From contig CAKUOX010000036.1 in NCBI GenBank assembly GCA_934670175.1, positions 1-22,768 on the forward strand: a DNA stretch of 22,768 nt. The letters are read 5' to 3'. A program made the position numbers and the translations under genes. Below the pieces are notes generated by a model. That model did not search any database. It had not been told where the DNA came from and worked only from the letters and a program-made list of their open reading frames with translations. Position 1 is the first letter of the stretch, and each line of letters starts with the position of its first letter. Shown here one piece after another: positions 1 through 9,529 of the stretch. This DNA is from an uncultured Clostridia bacterium (GTDB lineage Bacteria > Bacillota > Clostridia > Christensenellales > Aristaeellaceae).

Positions 1-131
1 GCTTCCGCGCCGCCGACCTGCGCCAGCGCCATCGTGATCGCCGCCGTCAGCGTCGTCTTGCCGTGGTCTACGTGGCCGATCGTGCCGATGTTTACATGAG
101 GCTTCGTGCGCTCAAATTTTGCCTTTGCCAT
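1..131 (-). CDS. tuf: Elongation factor Tu, N-terminal part (runs off the window)
   Basis: Only the first 43 codons are inside the window; the gene continues past its left edge. The visible start is MAKAKFERTKPHVNIGTIGH followed by VDHGKTTLTAAIT, the hallmark N-terminus of EF-Tu. The G1 P-loop GHVDHGKT lies at about residues 19-26. EF-Tu is the cytoplasmic GTPase that delivers aminoacyl-tRNA to the ribosome. The ATG is preceded by a GGGAGGAG ribosome-binding site. It sits 38 nt downstream of a tRNA-Gly on the same strand and probably shares its promoter at 279-307. Identification is secure from the conserved N-terminus; completeness cannot be judged. Confidence 0.97.
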   Translation of the reverse strand, partial: MAKAKFERTKPHVNIGTIGHVDHGKTTLTAAITMALAQVGGAE

Positions 132-169
132 AGTGAACTCCTCCCAACAAAATCGAAATGATATTCGTA

Positions 170-243
170 TGGAGCGGGTGATGGGAATCGAACCCACGTG
201 ATCAGCTTGGGAAGCTGGAGCTCTGCCATTGAGCTACACCCGC
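170..243 (-). tRNA. tRNA-Gly (anticodon CCC)
   Basis: Read on the minus strand, a 74-nt cloverleaf is visible. The acceptor stem is GCGGGTG/CACCCGC with discriminator T and an encoded CCA end. The D arm contains GCTCAATGGCAGAGC and the T arm is TGGG-TTCGATT-CCCA. The anticodon loop reads TTCCCAA, giving anticodon CCC (glycine GGG codons). The outermost anticodon-stem pair is a C-A mismatch and the inner four pairs form. It lies directly between a consensus promoter and tuf. Confidence 0.95.
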
Positions 244-250
244 GCGTTCC

Positions 251-270
251 CGCCGTCATACGCCGTCATA
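251..270. repeat. Tandem 10-bp direct repeat in the tRNA-tuf leader
   Basis: CGCCGTCATA occurs twice in immediate succession, between the predicted transcription start and the 5' end of tRNA-Gly. It would lie in the transcribed leader removed during tRNA 5' processing. No function is evident. Confidence 0.6.
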
Positions 271-278
271 CAGCATTT

Positions 279-307
279 ATTTTAAGGGAAAAGCGTGCGT
301 TTGTCAA
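279..307 (-). promoter_or_regulatory. Sigma-A promoter for tRNA-Gly and tuf
   Basis: On the minus strand TTGACA (302-307) is separated by 17 nt from TAAAAT (279-284). The expected start is near 272, about 30 nt before the mature tRNA 5' end. The -35 is perfect and the -10 is one base from consensus. Confidence 0.85.
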
Positions 308-388
308 CTACTTAATGTAATTTCCCCGTTTAAATATTCTCCGTATGTGCGCAGACGGCGAACAGCCACTTTTGATCTGGATACTGTG

Positions 389-1009
389 TCACTTCTGCTT
401 CAAATATTTCATCAGCTTGCGCTTGATGCGCTGCAGGGCGTTGTCTATGGATTTCACATGCCGGCCCATTTCCTGCGAGATCTCAACGTAGCTCTTGCCC
501 TCCATATAGCGAACGAGCACTTCCTTTTCAAGGTCGGAAAGCACCTGGCCGATGCGCCCCTCGATGACGGAGAGATCCTCGCGGTCGATCAGCATTTCCT
601 CAGGATTGCTGGGCGCGTCCTCGGTGATCACGTCCAGCAGGGTGCGGTCGGAATCCTCGTCGTAAATCGGGCGATTCAGGGAAATATAATTGTTGAGCGG
701 TATGTGCTTCTGCCGCGTGGCGGTCTTGATGGCGGTGATGATCTGGCGGGTAATGCACAGCTCGGCAAACGACCGAAACGACTTGAGCTTATCGCGCCGG
801 TAGTCGCGGATGGCCTTGTACAGCCCGATCATGCCCTCCTGAACGATGTCCTCATGGTCGGCGCCGATCAGGAAATAGCTGCGCGCCTTCGTGCGGACAA
901 AGTTTTTGTATTTGTTCAGCAGATATTCCAGCGCCGCGCCGTCGGCCTCCTGCGCCAGCTCCACCACGTCCTCATCCGGCATGCTTTCAAAGTCCAGCCT
1001 GCTACTCAT
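389..1009 (-). CDS. sigH: RNA polymerase sigma-H factor (early sporulation / stationary phase)
   Basis: This 206-residue sigma-70 family protein matches SigH/Spo0H in length and sequence. Region 2 lies at about residues 45-105, including DHEDIVQEGMIGLYKAIRDY (core RNAP and -10 recognition) and an FRSFAELCITRQI segment. Region 4 with its helix-turn-helix is at about 155-203 (LSDLEKEVLVRYMEGKSYVE and onward). SigH directs genes at entry into sporulation and competence in Bacillota. The ATG has a GGAGGG site just upstream. It follows rlmB by 47 nt, and the order mrnC-rlmB-sigH is the well-known clostridial/bacillar arrangement, supporting the assignment. Presence of sigH suggests, but does not prove, a spore-forming lineage. 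Confidence 0.93.
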   Translation of the reverse strand: MSSRLDFESMPDEDVVELAQEADGAALEYLLNKYKNFVRTKARSYFLIGADHEDIVQEGMIGLYKAIRDYRRDKLKSFRSFAELCITRQIITAIKTATRQKHIPLNNYISLNRPIYDEDSDRTLLDVITEDAPSNPEEMLIDREDLSVIEGRIGQVLSDLEKEVLVRYMEGKSYVEISQEMGRHVKSIDNALQRIKRKLMKYLKQK

Positions 1010-1056
1010 GGTTCCCTCCGAATTTCACGTTGTAAATGCCGCCCGGGGTGCGGAAA

Positions 1057-2166
1057 TTACCCTTTCCGCGCGCGCACGATCTCATACATCAGAATGCCCG
1101 CAGCCACGGAAGCGTTCAGCGATTCGATGCGTCCGGACATGGGCAGCGTGACCACGCGGTCGCACTTTTCCAGCGTCAGCCGCGAAATGCCGTCGCCCTC
1201 GGAGCCCACCACCAGCGCCACAGCGCCGCTCAGGTCGGCTTTGAGCGCATTTTCGCCGTTCATGGCCGAGCCGACAACCCACACGCCGCGCGCCTTCAGT
1301 TCGTCTATGGTACGGTTCAGGTTCTTTACACGCGCGATGGGTATGCACTCCAGCGCGCCCGCCGCCGCCTTCGCCGCCGCAGGCCCCAGCCCCGCCGCGC
1401 GGCGCTCCGGCAGAACCACGCCATGCGCGCCCGCGCACTCCGCCGAACGGATGATCGCGCCCAGGTTGTGCGGGTCGGTCACGCCGTCGAGCAGAACGAT
1501 GAACGGCGCCTCGCCGCGCTCCGCCGCCAGCGCAAATATATCGTCCAGCGACCTGCTCGCGACCGCCGCCACATAGGCCAGCATGCCCTGATGCGCCGGA
1601 TAAATCTGATCCAGACGGCTACGCTCCACCGTCTGCACCACCGCGCCTGCTTCCTTCGCCATGCGGATGATGTCCCGCGCCGCGCCGGAAAGATCGCCGC
1701 GCGCCACCAGCAGCTTCTCCACCGGCCGGCCGGCCTTTAGCGCTTCGCGGATGGGGTTGCGCCCCACCAGCAGGTTCTCGTTCTCCTCTGCGGGCGCAGG
1801 CACCAAAGCGGGATCGACCGGCGGCAGGACGGGCGCTTCCACGCGCTCGCTGCGCGGCACGTCGCGGTAGATCGCGCCCACGCGCGGCCCCGCGCCGGGC
1901 ATGTCCCGACGCTGCGGCGCACCGCCGGGCGCATAGGTTCTGCGCGCCGCGCCGGTGTAGTGCCGTCCGCCATCCCTGCGCTCAGCGCGCGTATCCTCGC
2001 CGCCATAGTGCCTGTCGGGCGCAGGGCGCTCCCCGCGCCGCATGCCCTGCCTGTCCGCGCTGCGATTGCGGAAATCGCCGGATCCGCGCTGATCGCTGTG
2101 ATTATTGTAGCCGCTTCTGCGTCCCTGCCGCTCCTCCGAGCCGCCGCGGCGTTCGCCGTCGTTCAT
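1057..2166 (-). CDS. rlmB: 23S rRNA (guanosine-2'-O-)-methyltransferase RlmB with Arg/Gly-rich N-terminal extension
   Basis: A SpoU/TrmH-family (SPOUT) 2'-O-ribose methyltransferase of 369 residues. The substrate-binding domain starts near residue 131 (NLLVGRNPIREALKAG). The catalytic domain shows the three SPOUT motifs: LLDGVTDPHNLGAIIRSAE, LVVGSEGDGISRL, and LPMSGRIESLNASVAAGI, which form the trefoil-knot SAM site. RlmB normally has about 245 residues; here about 125 extra N-terminal residues rich in Arg, Gly, Asp and Ser precede the core, resembling an RGG-type RNA-binding tail. I chose the ATG at 2166 because it overlaps the mrnC stop in an ATGA, giving translational coupling. The frame is open further upstream, but that part lies inside mrnC in another frame. 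Family assignment is secure; the role of the extension is inference. Confidence 0.93.
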   Translation of the reverse strand: MNDGERRGGSEERQGRRSGYNNHSDQRGSGDFRNRSADRQGMRRGERPAPDRHYGGEDTRAERRDGGRHYTGAARRTYAPGGAPQRRDMPGAGPRVGAIYRDVPRSERVEAPVLPPVDPALVPAPAEENENLLVGRNPIREALKAGRPVEKLLVARGDLSGAARDIIRMAKEAGAVVQTVERSRLDQIYPAHQGMLAYVAAVASRSLDDIFALAAERGEAPFIVLLDGVTDPHNLGAIIRSAECAGAHGVVLPERRAAGLGPAAAKAAAGALECIPIARVKNLNRTIDELKARGVWVVGSAMNGENALKADLSGAVALVVGSEGDGISRLTLEKCDRVVTLPMSGRIESLNASVAAGILMYEIVRARKG

Positions 2167-2549
2167 TTTGCTTCCTCCATATCCCCAAGCGCCGCGCCCA
2201 GCACTTCCTCCAGGCGCGCGCGGTCTCCCTTTAAGTCCAGATAGCCAATCAGCGCCTCCAGCGCCGTAGCCCGATGGTATTCGCCCGTGTCCGCATTGCG
2301 CGGGGGCTTCTGACGGGCGTTGCGTGCCCGACGCGCTACGGCGGCCTCCTCGGGCGTGAGCATACCCTCCACGCGCGCAAATGCCTGCGCCTGCGCGTGC
2401 GCGCACACCAGCCGAACCGCCTGGCGGTGCATATCCTGCACGCGGCCGCCGCGCGCCACCAGGCGGCGCCTGACATACAGATCGTAGATCGTGTCGCCCA
2501 GATACGCCATTTCCAGCGAGCCGGGCAGCATGTTGTGCTCAAATTCCAT
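2163..2549 (-). CDS. mrnC: Mini-ribonuclease 3
   Basis: A 128-residue RNase III-like catalytic domain without a dsRNA-binding domain, as expected for Mini-III, which matures 23S rRNA termini. The core GSLEMAYLGDTIYDLYVRRR (about residues 8-27) contains the acidic catalytic signature, and EALIGYLDLKGD near the C-terminus provides the second acidic helix. The ATG at 2549 was chosen because the family starts just before this motif and GGGGGCG lies at suitable spacing. A TTG 54 nt upstream would add a poorly conserved tail. The stop overlaps the rlmB start by 4 nt. It is the first gene after promoter 2618-2646. The cysS gene that often precedes mrnC is absent here. Confidence 0.9.
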   Translation of the reverse strand: MEFEHNMLPGSLEMAYLGDTIYDLYVRRRLVARGGRVQDMHRQAVRLVCAHAQAQAFARVEGMLTPEEAAVARRARNARQKPPRNADTGEYHRATALEALIGYLDLKGDRARLEEVLGAALGDMEEAK

Positions 2550-2617
2550 GGCTACGCCCCCGTGCGCGCCCGACGCGCGCTCACAAGGCGCGTGCGGCCG
2601 CAAAAATATCCAATGTT

Positions 2618-2646
2618 ATTATATCAGAATAAATGTTTCCAAACAA
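2618..2646 (-). promoter_or_regulatory. Sigma-A promoter for mrnC-rlmB-sigH
   Basis: On the minus strand TTGTTT (2641-2646), a 17-nt spacer, then TATAAT (2618-2623) preceded by TGA, giving an extended -10. The start site would be near 2611, with a leader of about 60 nt to the mrnC ATG. Confidence 0.8.
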
Positions 2647-2715
2647 GCAAAAATCGCGTTATTTTGTAAAACTCTTCTGCGGCGCTTGCCACAAATGTAT
2701 ATTCAGCGAAGGCGA

Positions 2716-2839
2716 TGTGCATATACGCTGTGCCTTTTCACCGTGGAAATCCACACTTTCCACACGTTTATCCACAGTTTCCGGCCTGATATAGCTGCGT
2801 TTTGGGGGATTATTTCAGTTTATCCACAGGTGTGCATAA
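2716..2839. promoter_or_regulatory. Cluster of DnaA boxes in an AT-rich gene-free region
   Basis: Two exact consensus DnaA boxes TTATCCACA are at 2768-2776 and 2820-2828 (plus strand). A third, TTATGCACA (fits TTATNCACA), is on the minus strand at 2831-2839, forming an inverted pair with a 2-nt gap. Near matches are at 2716-2724 (minus, ATATGCACA), 2747-2755 (plus, AAATCCACA) and 2756-2764 (plus, CTTTCCACA). Six sites in about 125 nt is far more than expected by chance. No dnaA or dnaN is in the window and the flanking genes are all on the minus strand, so a chromosomal origin is not obvious. A DnaA-titration or DnaA-reactivation site, or regulation of the mrnC promoter about 70 nt away, are alternatives. 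Confidence 0.72.
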
Positions 2840-3164
2840 TCGTCAGAATAGATTTTCAACAGACTTCAGTCTCTTCATGTCCAGATTTCTTCAACATTGG
2901 TCTGTTTTTAGGACATAATTCTAAGTTTCAGGCGGTTTTTCAGCCATTTCCCACGAAATGACGGGTACAGAGACCGTTTTTCAACCGCCGTTTTCGCCGC
3001 AAATTTATTGCATATATGTTTATAAGCATTACAAAACTATTTCATGTATATGCTTTTAAATTATACGTTACGGCATCCATCGAGTATAAAAACCATTCAT
3101 CGGCGCGCTTCTTTGGAACCCGCCGAATGTGCAAAGCGCCGGTGCGGTTTTATTAATTCCTATC
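2840..3164. other. AT-rich intergenic stretch without a recognisable gene
   Basis: Between the DnaA-box cluster and the tsaD terminator the DNA is clearly AT-richer than the surrounding genes, especially around 3000-3070. The open frames here have no plausible start signals, no family resemblance and run into neighbouring genes. The AT-rich block could be an unwinding-prone element linked to the DnaA boxes or decayed DNA; I see nothing that decides this. Confidence 0.5.
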
Positions 3165-3196
3165 CAAAAAATCCCGCCTCAAAATTGAGACGGGAT
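3165..3196 (-). terminator. Rho-independent terminator of the secA-tsaD operon
   Basis: On the minus strand ATCCCGTCTCAA and TTGAGGCGGGAT form a stem of about 12 bp with one G-U pair and a very short loop, followed at once by TTTTTT (3165-3170). It lies about 90 nt after the tsaD stop codon in the right orientation. Confidence 0.85.
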
Positions 3197-3239
3197 CCAG
3201 CCGGTCGAAAAAGACGGGAAATAGTGACAGGGCGCCTGC

Positions 3240-3277
3240 TTCCCCGTCCACAGGCTTCCGGCACAAGCTCCGGAAGC
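3240..3277. repeat. Motif-plus-hairpin repeat, copy A
   Basis: TTCCCCGTCCACA (3240-3252) is followed one base later by a perfect 8-bp inverted repeat, GCTTCCGG (3254-3261) / CCGGAAGC (3270-3277). The same 13-mer, again followed one base later by a hairpin beginning GCTT, occurs at 21393-21432. The hairpin sequences differ but the architecture is the same, suggesting a dispersed intergenic repeat family. This copy lies just after the tsaD stop. Confidence 0.55.
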
Positions 3278-3287
3278 ACGAATAAGG

Positions 3288-4358
3288 CTATGCAAACATG
3301 CGCAGCGACGGCAGTGCGTTCAGATCCAGCCCCGCCAGCTGACCCGCCATCAGGCTGTAAAAGCCCGCTGCGCCGATCATCACGGCGTTGTCGGTGCACA
3401 GCGCCTTCGGCGGCATATACACCGCCATGCCTGCGGCGCTGCCGCGGCGCTCGAGCTCGCGGCGCAGCAGCGAATTGGCAGCCACGCCGCCCGCCACAGC
3501 CAGCTTCTGCGCGCCGGTATCGCGCGCGGCGAGCAGCGTTTTATCCACCAGCAGATCGACCACGCTGCGCCGGAACGAGGCGGCAAAATCCTTCGCCACG
3601 ATCTCCTGTCCGCTCTGGCGCAGATGGTGCGCCTGATTGATGACAGCGGTTTTCAGGCCGCTGAACGAAAAGTCATACTTGCCCTCGGTGTGCGGCCGCG
3701 GGAATTTGTAGGCGTGATCGTCGCCGTCGTCGGCCAGCCTGTCCAGCAGCGGCCCGCCGGGATAGGGAATATCCAGCACACGCGCGACCTTGTCGAACGC
3801 CTCGCCCGCCGCGTCATCCGTGGTCTGCCCGAGCAGGCGATAGCTGCCGTAATGCTCCACGGCCACGATGTGGCTGTGTCCGCCCGAGGCGACCAGACAT
3901 ACGAACGGCGGCTCCAGATCCGGATGCGCCACATAATTCGCGCTGACGTGCCCTTCAATGTGGTTCACGGGGATGATCGGCAGGTCGCGGGCATAGGCCA
4001 GCGACTTCGCCCAGCTCACGCCGGTCAGCAGCGCGCCCACCAGCCCCGGGCCGTAGGTGACTGCCACCGCGTCGATGTCATTGAGCGTCGCGCCGGCCTC
4101 CTCCAGTGCACGATCCAGCAGCGGATCGATGGCCTCGACGTGCATGCGCGAGGCGATCTCGGGTACCACGCCGCCGTAGAGCGCGTGCACGTCGATCTGC
4201 GAAGCGATGGCGTTCGCGCGAACGATGCGGCCGTCCTCCACGATGGCAACGGCCGTTTCATCGCAGGAGGATTCCACTGCCAGTATGCGGGCGTGTCCCT
4301 TTTCGCGCAGCGCGTCCGCCTTGGCGCGCATGCGTTCTTCATAGCTCAGCGCTTTCAT
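3288..4358 (-). CDS. tsaD: tRNA N6-adenosine threonylcarbamoyltransferase TsaD
   Basis: A 356-residue Kae1/Qri7/TsaD protein of the ASKHA fold, which transfers the threonylcarbamoyl group to A37 of ANN-decoding tRNAs together with TsaB and TsaE. The N-terminal ILAVESSCDETAVAIV motif (about residues 25-40) is diagnostic. The metal-binding HIEGH is at 133-137, ASGGHSHI follows at about 157-164, and DDAAGEAFDKVAR and a C-terminal CTDNAVMIG complete the active site. About 20 extra residues precede the usual start; the ATG at 4358 has a good AGAGGAG site and overlaps the upstream stop in an ATGA. It is the last gene of the operon, followed by the terminator at 3165-3196. tsaB, tsaE and rimI are not nearby. 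Confidence 0.96.
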   Translation of the reverse strand: MKALSYEERMRAKADALREKGHARILAVESSCDETAVAIVEDGRIVRANAIASQIDVHALYGGVVPEIASRMHVEAIDPLLDRALEEAGATLNDIDAVAVTYGPGLVGALLTGVSWAKSLAYARDLPIIPVNHIEGHVSANYVAHPDLEPPFVCLVASGGHSHIVAVEHYGSYRLLGQTTDDAAGEAFDKVARVLDIPYPGGPLLDRLADDGDDHAYKFPRPHTEGKYDFSFSGLKTAVINQAHHLRQSGQEIVAKDFAASFRRSVVDLLVDKTLLAARDTGAQKLAVAGGVAANSLLRRELERRGSAAGMAVYMPPKALCTDNAVMIGAAGFYSLMAGQLAGLDLNALPSLRMFA

Positions 4359-5092
4359 GCTCGTTTTCTCCTCTTTCGCATGTCAGAGATCCATTTAAAC
4401 TGCCGTTTCGAGAACCATTCCCGAACGGTCAGCACCAGCGGCACGCCCAGCAGCATGAAAGCGGCGCGCCGCGCGATGCGCAGCCCCATTTCCGCAAACA
4501 TGCTCTGCGGACAGATGCGTATCAGCAGATCCGTGGCAGGATCCAGCAGCCACAGGTCGTTGGTAAAGAGCAGATGATGAAAGAAGGTAAAGGCCGCGTT
4601 AAAATCGATCGCCGCCCAAATGCCAAAGACCATAAGCGGCAGAAGGAGCAGCGCCAGGGCGAGCCATGCCGCGTGAAGCCTTCCCGATCGACGCCCTCTT
4701 CTCCCGCAGAAGAGCAGCAGCGCGCCCGTTGCCAGCAGCAGGACATACAAAATGCCCGGCTGTATGGGCGAAATGAGCCTTCTGCAGTCGTACAGATGCT
4801 CGAGCTCCCTTTCGTTGAAGGGCGGCTGCTGCTTTCCGAATACCTCAATTTCCCGATTGTCAAAGGACGCATCGGCATTCACCGGCACGAACAGACCATC
4901 GGCCAACCGCTTATCCAGGATCCGAAGATCCGCCTGGGATATTCCGGCAGAATCGAGGATCCCCGCCTCCATCTGCAGCTGAAAATACAGATCATCATCT
5001 GAAGCTACGCCGTATACGGCCAGCATCAGAAGCACGACAAAGATCATCAGCCAGCCCAGCGTATTCATTCCAAAGAATACCCGTTTTTTCAT
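4355..5092 (-). CDS. DUF1461 (TIGR01906-type) integral membrane protein
   Basis: A 245-residue protein with an N-terminal membrane segment (about residues 10-30), an extracytoplasmic region with the family-typical FNERELEHLYDCRRLI (about 92-107), then two hydrophobic segments (about 112-131 and 139-162). The conserved FHHLLFTNDLWLLDPATDLL and a final membrane segment lie near the C-terminus, ending in a very basic tail. This pattern is that of the DUF1461 family, whose function is unknown. The ATG has a GGAGG site. Its stop overlaps the tsaD start by 4 nt, so the two are translationally coupled. Membership is recognised from motifs; no activity can be assigned. Confidence 0.8.
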   Translation of the reverse strand: MKKRVFFGMNTLGWLMIFVVLLMLAVYGVASDDDLYFQLQMEAGILDSAGISQADLRILDKRLADGLFVPVNADASFDNREIEVFGKQQPPFNERELEHLYDCRRLISPIQPGILYVLLLATGALLLFCGRRGRRSGRLHAAWLALALLLLPLMVFGIWAAIDFNAAFTFFHHLLFTNDLWLLDPATDLLIRICPQSMFAEMGLRIARRAAFMLLGVPLVLTVREWFSKRQFKWISDMRKRRKRA

Positions 5093-5102
5093 GAAGCCTC
5101 CG

Positions 5103-5131
5103 AAAAACGGACAGGGGGCTCACGCGCCCCC
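5103..5131 (-). terminator. Weak terminator-like hairpin between prfB and the DUF1461 gene
   Basis: On the minus strand GGGGGC-gcgtga-GCCCCC (5114-5131) is followed after six bases by TTTTT (5103-5107). The T-tract is displaced, so it may attenuate rather than end transcription. It would let tsaD and the DUF1461 gene be expressed below prfB. Confidence 0.45.
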
Positions 5132-5141
5132 ATCCAGAGAA

Positions 5142-6239
5142 TTACAGCTTCTGCAGATAGCTGGTAACGAAGCCCTCCAGCTTGCCGTCCATCACGGAGC
5201 CAATGTCGCCCATTTCGTAGCCGGTGCGGTGGTCCTTAACCATGGTATAGGGCTGGAAAACGTAGGAGCGGATCTGGCTGCCCCACTCGATCTTCTTCAG
5301 CTCACCCTTGATGTCGCCCATCTGCTCCTGCCGCTGCTGCTCGCGCAGCTCGGCCAGCTTCGCGCGCAGCCAGATAAAGCACATTTCCTTGTTCTGCAGC
5401 TGACTGCGCTCATTCTGGCACTGCACCACGATGCCGGTGGGCAGGTGCGTGATGCGCACGGCGGAATCGGTACGGTTGACGTGCTGGCCGCCCTTACCGG
5501 AGGCGCGGTAGGTATCGATGCGCAGATCCTCGTTGCGGATCTCGATCTCGGAATTGTCCACGATAATGGGTGCGACGTCCAGCGAAGCGAACGACGTGTG
5601 CCTGCGGGCGTTGGAATCAAACGGCGAAATGCGCACCAGCCGGTGCACGCCGCGCTCGGCCTTCAGATAGCCGTAGGCGTAATCGCCGGTGACCTCGAAG
5701 GACACGGACTTGATGCCCGCTTCGTCGCCCTCCAGCATGTCCAGCTCCTTGACCTGAAAACCCATGCGCTCGCAGAAGCGGGTGTACATGCGGTAAAGCA
5801 TCTGCGTCCAGTCCTGCGCCTCGGTTCCGCCCGCGCCCGCGTGCAGCGTGAGGATGCAGTTGCAGTCGTCATACGGGCCGGTCAGCAGCGTCTGCAGGCG
5901 CAGCGTTTCCAGATCCTCCTTCAGGGAAGCAAAGCCCTCGCGGATCTCGCCCGCCATGGACTCGTCGTCCTCTTCCTCGGCCAGCTCCATCATGACCTCG
6001 AGATCATCCGCGCGGGAGATCAGGCTCTCGTAGTGCTTGATGCGGCTCTCCAGCGCGTTTGCCTTGGCGGAAACCTTGGTGGCGCGCTCGGTGTCATCCC
6101 AGAAGCCGTTGGAGCCCATGTCCTCCTGATACTCGGCAAACTGCTCGCGCAGGTGGTCGATTTTCAGCGAATCGCCCGCCTCGGCCAGCATGCTGCGCAC
6201 GGCGGCCAGATCCTGCTTAAAGACTTCCATTTCGATCAT
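5142..6239 (-). CDS. prfB: Peptide chain release factor 2, without programmed frameshift
   Basis: Class I release factor of about 365 residues that recognises UGA/UAA stop codons and triggers peptidyl-tRNA hydrolysis. The N-terminal helical domain is followed by domain 2 carrying the RF2-specific SPF recognition tripeptide (residues 205-207) and domain 3 with the catalytic GGQ in SGKGGQHVN (250-252). In many bacteria prfB has an in-frame UGA at about codon 25 and needs a +1 shift at CTTTGA. Here the corresponding region (AGDSLKIDHLREQ) reads through in one frame without a stop. I prefer the ATG at 6239; a TTG at 6254 would add five residues, and neither has a strong ribosome-binding site. It lies between the DUF2500 gene (26 nt upstream) and the DUF1461 gene, in the secA operon. 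Confidence 0.95.
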   Translation of the reverse strand: MIEMEVFKQDLAAVRSMLAEAGDSLKIDHLREQFAEYQEDMGSNGFWDDTERATKVSAKANALESRIKHYESLISRADDLEVMMELAEEEDDESMAGEIREGFASLKEDLETLRLQTLLTGPYDDCNCILTLHAGAGGTEAQDWTQMLYRMYTRFCERMGFQVKELDMLEGDEAGIKSVSFEVTGDYAYGYLKAERGVHRLVRISPFDSNARRHTSFASLDVAPIIVDNSEIEIRNEDLRIDTYRASGKGGQHVNRTDSAVRITHLPTGIVVQCQNERSQLQNKEMCFIWLRAKLAELREQQRQEQMGDIKGELKKIEWGSQIRSYVFQPYTMVKDHRTGYEMGDIGSVMDGKLEGFVTSYLQKL

Positions 6240-6265
6240 ATATTTCACATCCAAACTTGAAATTA

Positions 6266-6667
6266 TTACTCGGTCGTTCCCGTCCGTTCAAAGCCGAGGT
6301 AGCGCGTGCCCTGAAAGCTGAGCCTGCCGGTATCGCCCTCGGCCAGCATGCCATATTCCGCATCGTCTACCTGAAGCTCCATGCGGTCGCCGCTCTCGAC
6401 CTGAAAGGTCGCGTAGTACCAGGTGCTCGACGAGGTGGTATAGCCGTGCGCGCCGGTCGTATCGCCCGCGTTGGGCATGCGGTGGCAGTTTACCTCCGTG
6501 CGCTTGGCCACGACCCGCGCGTCCACCGTCAGGCGCGGCGAATTGTTATTCCTGTGCCAGCCCGCGATGCCGCGCGCCAGCATGACCACGAAGAAGACGC
6601 CGACGATCACAAAGCCGATGATCACCAGCGTGCTCACGGCGTTGTATTGCCAGAAAAAATCGTCCAT
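6266..6667 (-). CDS. DUF2500 membrane-anchored protein
   Basis: A 133-residue protein with one N-terminal membrane segment (about residues 12-33) and a cytoplasmic or surface beta-rich domain. The motifs LTVDARVVAKRTEV, TWYYATFQVESGDRMELQV and EYGMLAEGDTGRLSFQGTRY are those of the DUF2500 family found in many Bacillota, of unknown function. It lies 20 nt downstream of the secA stop, so it is probably co-transcribed with secA and prfB. AGGAG is upstream of the ATG but about 11 nt away. No function is assigned. Confidence 0.82.
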   Translation of the reverse strand: MDDFFWQYNAVSTLVIIGFVIVGVFFVVMLARGIAGWHRNNNSPRLTVDARVVAKRTEVNCHRMPNAGDTTGAHGYTTSSSTWYYATFQVESGDRMELQVDDAEYGMLAEGDTGRLSFQGTRYLGFERTGTTE

Positions 6668-6687
6668 TCCCTATCCAGTCTCCTATT

Positions 6688-9426
<2,739 letters not shown>

Positions 9427-9463
9427 TTTGCTCCTCCATGTGCGCAGAATCTACGCCATTATC

Positions 9464-9493
9464 AGTATAGCACAGATTGGCAGGTTTTGACAA
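9464..9493 (-). promoter_or_regulatory. Sigma-A promoter for the secA operon
   Basis: On the minus strand TTGTCA (9488-9493), an 18-nt spacer and TATACT (9464-9469) preceded by TGC (extended -10). It falls in the short gap between the transglutaminase gene and secA, about 40 nt before the secA ATG. Confidence 0.75.
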
Positions 9494-9529
9494 ATACCAG
9501 TTTGCATTTTTCAGGGCACACGGCACAGA

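Noticed and set aside
2491..2961. Plus-strand ORF running through the DnaA-box region
   Set aside because: It begins inside mrnC on the other strand, has no RBS and no recognisable product; the DnaA boxes explain the region better.
2550..3287. Chromosomal replication origin
   Set aside because: DnaA boxes and AT-rich DNA are present, but dnaA/dnaN are absent and both sides are transcribed leftward. Kept only as a DnaA-box cluster.
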